DNA of 64,000 bases from Stagonosporopsis chrysanthemi (taxonomy: Eukaryota; Ascomycota; Dothideomycetes; Pleosporales; Didymellaceae): NCBI GenBank assembly GCA_022560025.1, contig JAFISE010000093.1, forward strand, positions 1 to 64,000. Direction: 5' to 3'. Position 1 is the stretch's first letter. Every line of letters starts with the position of its first letter. The notes under the pieces are model-generated. The model saw nothing but the letters and a program-made list of their open reading frames with translations. It was not told the origin of the DNA and made no database searches. Shown here one piece after another: positions 63,537 to 64,000 of the stretch. A program made the translations under genes and the position numbers.

Positions 63537-64000
63537 TCACGCCCTGCCAAGCTTGGCTTTGATTCCAGCAATCTTGGCTTGCAGGATGCTTTTGAGTCCG
63601 CCAGTCGCAGGTACCTCGTCCGCGCCCACAAAGCGACGCACCAAGAGATTGAAGATGTTGCCAAAACCGAGCGCCATGACTGTGCTTGTCAGGATGATGA
63701 CGTTGTAAGGCATACTGAAGTCGGGTGTTGGCAGCGGCAGCAGCAGTGATGTGGTGCGGATGTAGATTCCTTTCTTGTCTGCGGCTTGGGGTGAAAGCAC
63801 GCGGATCACGGCGGGCGCGACGTCGAAGCCTCGATTTGCGTCAGGGGGATACTCTGTGTAGCGGAGAATGGCCTTCTCAAAGTCGTACGTCAGTGTGAGG
63901 GTGGAGCTGGGAGGGATGACCATGCGGAGCTCGAGGTGCGTGCCACGCTGCCTGTCCAGAGCGGGTCGGTAGTATGTCTCCTTGATGGGACTTTCACTGG
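63537..64000 (-). CDS. GPI16: GPI transamidase subunit Gpi16/PIG-T (C-terminal part, runs off the window)
   Basis: Only the 3' part of the gene is present; the frame is open to the window edge with KETYYRPALDRQRG before the segment from 63923. The sequence LTLTYDFEKAILRYTEYPPD, ANRGFDVAPAVI, IRTTSLLLPLPTPDFSMPYN and VIILTSTVMALGFGNIFNLL is the highly conserved C-terminus of Gpi16/PIG-T, ending in a single membrane anchor and a short basic cytosolic tail. The complex (Gaa1, Gpi8, Gpi16, Gpi17, Gab1) attaches GPI anchors to proteins in the ER; Gpi16 forms a disulfide with Gpi8. The 5' exons and signal peptide lie beyond 64000. Confidence 0.93.
   Translation of the reverse strand, partial: SESPIKETYYRPALDRQRGTHLELRMVIPPSSTLTLTYDFEKAILRYTEYPPDANRGFDVAPAVIRVLSPQAADKKGIYIRTTSLLLPLPTPDFSMPYNVIILTSTVMALGFGNIFNLLVRRFVGADEVPATGGLKSILQAKIAGIKAKLGRA

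Overview
The window is nuclear DNA of a filamentous ascomycete, most likely a dothideomycete. The evidence is short spliceosomal introns (about 41-75 nt, GT-AG, often with a CTAAC/CTGAC-like branch site), fungal-only families (HET, Zn2Cys6/ARCA-like regulators, WSC domains, DUF1752/DUF3295, RTA1-like) and a dispersed, TATA-preceded 5S rRNA gene. The species cannot be named from the sequence alone.

Layout. 1-1802 holds a DUF1752/DUF3295 regulator. An 8.3-kb stretch with no supportable gene follows (1803-10141), carrying a poly-C and a poly-G tract. A Zn2Cys6 transcription factor on the minus strand (10142-12731) has an apparent 1-nt frameshift near its C-terminus. The dominant feature is an ORF of about 9 kb (14111-23654) for a secreted, massively repetitive Leu/Pro/Thr protein ending in three WSC-like cysteine modules; an assembly gap (14555-14652) lies inside its repeats. 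Next come a 1694-aa coiled-coil protein (24024-29236), a multi-pass membrane protein (30251-32995) and, convergent to it, a secreted GH95 alpha-L-fucosidase (33029-35458).

35.5-43.9 kb is accessory in character: an ARCA-like regulator without a visible zinc cluster, a 2.4-kb AT-richer gene-poor stretch, a three-exon gene for an 84-aa protein with a duplicated FA.GKVDP.EAGK.GG motif and a palindrome-framed TATA box, a broken gene of unknown family, a 5S rRNA gene and a HET N-terminal fragment. 43.9-58.3 kb is a dense housekeeping block: PEP7/VAC1 and MET8 (divergent), a METTL16-type RNA methyltransferase, an F-box protein, a PLP enzyme of the ACC deaminase/D-cysteine desulfhydrase family, a truncated RTA1-like gene, and TRM7 and MAK5 (divergent). 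The right end (58.3-64 kb) returns to decay: a HET pseudogene, a small split gene remnant, two poly-G tracts, a degenerate telomere-like CCCTAAA block, then an uncharacterised protein gene and the 3' part of GPI16/PIG-T running off the edge.

Functional links are modest. TRM7, MAK5 and the METTL16-like gene act in RNA modification and ribosome biogenesis. MET8 and the D-cysteine desulfhydrase candidate both touch sulfur metabolism. PEP7 acts in endosomal traffic and GPI16 in GPI anchoring. The least explained items are the giant repeat/WSC protein, the family of poly-G tracts sharing a GCGCGG interruption, and the small duplicated-motif gene. Coordinates of spliced genes were deduced by eye from splice signals and reading frames; no database search was possible.
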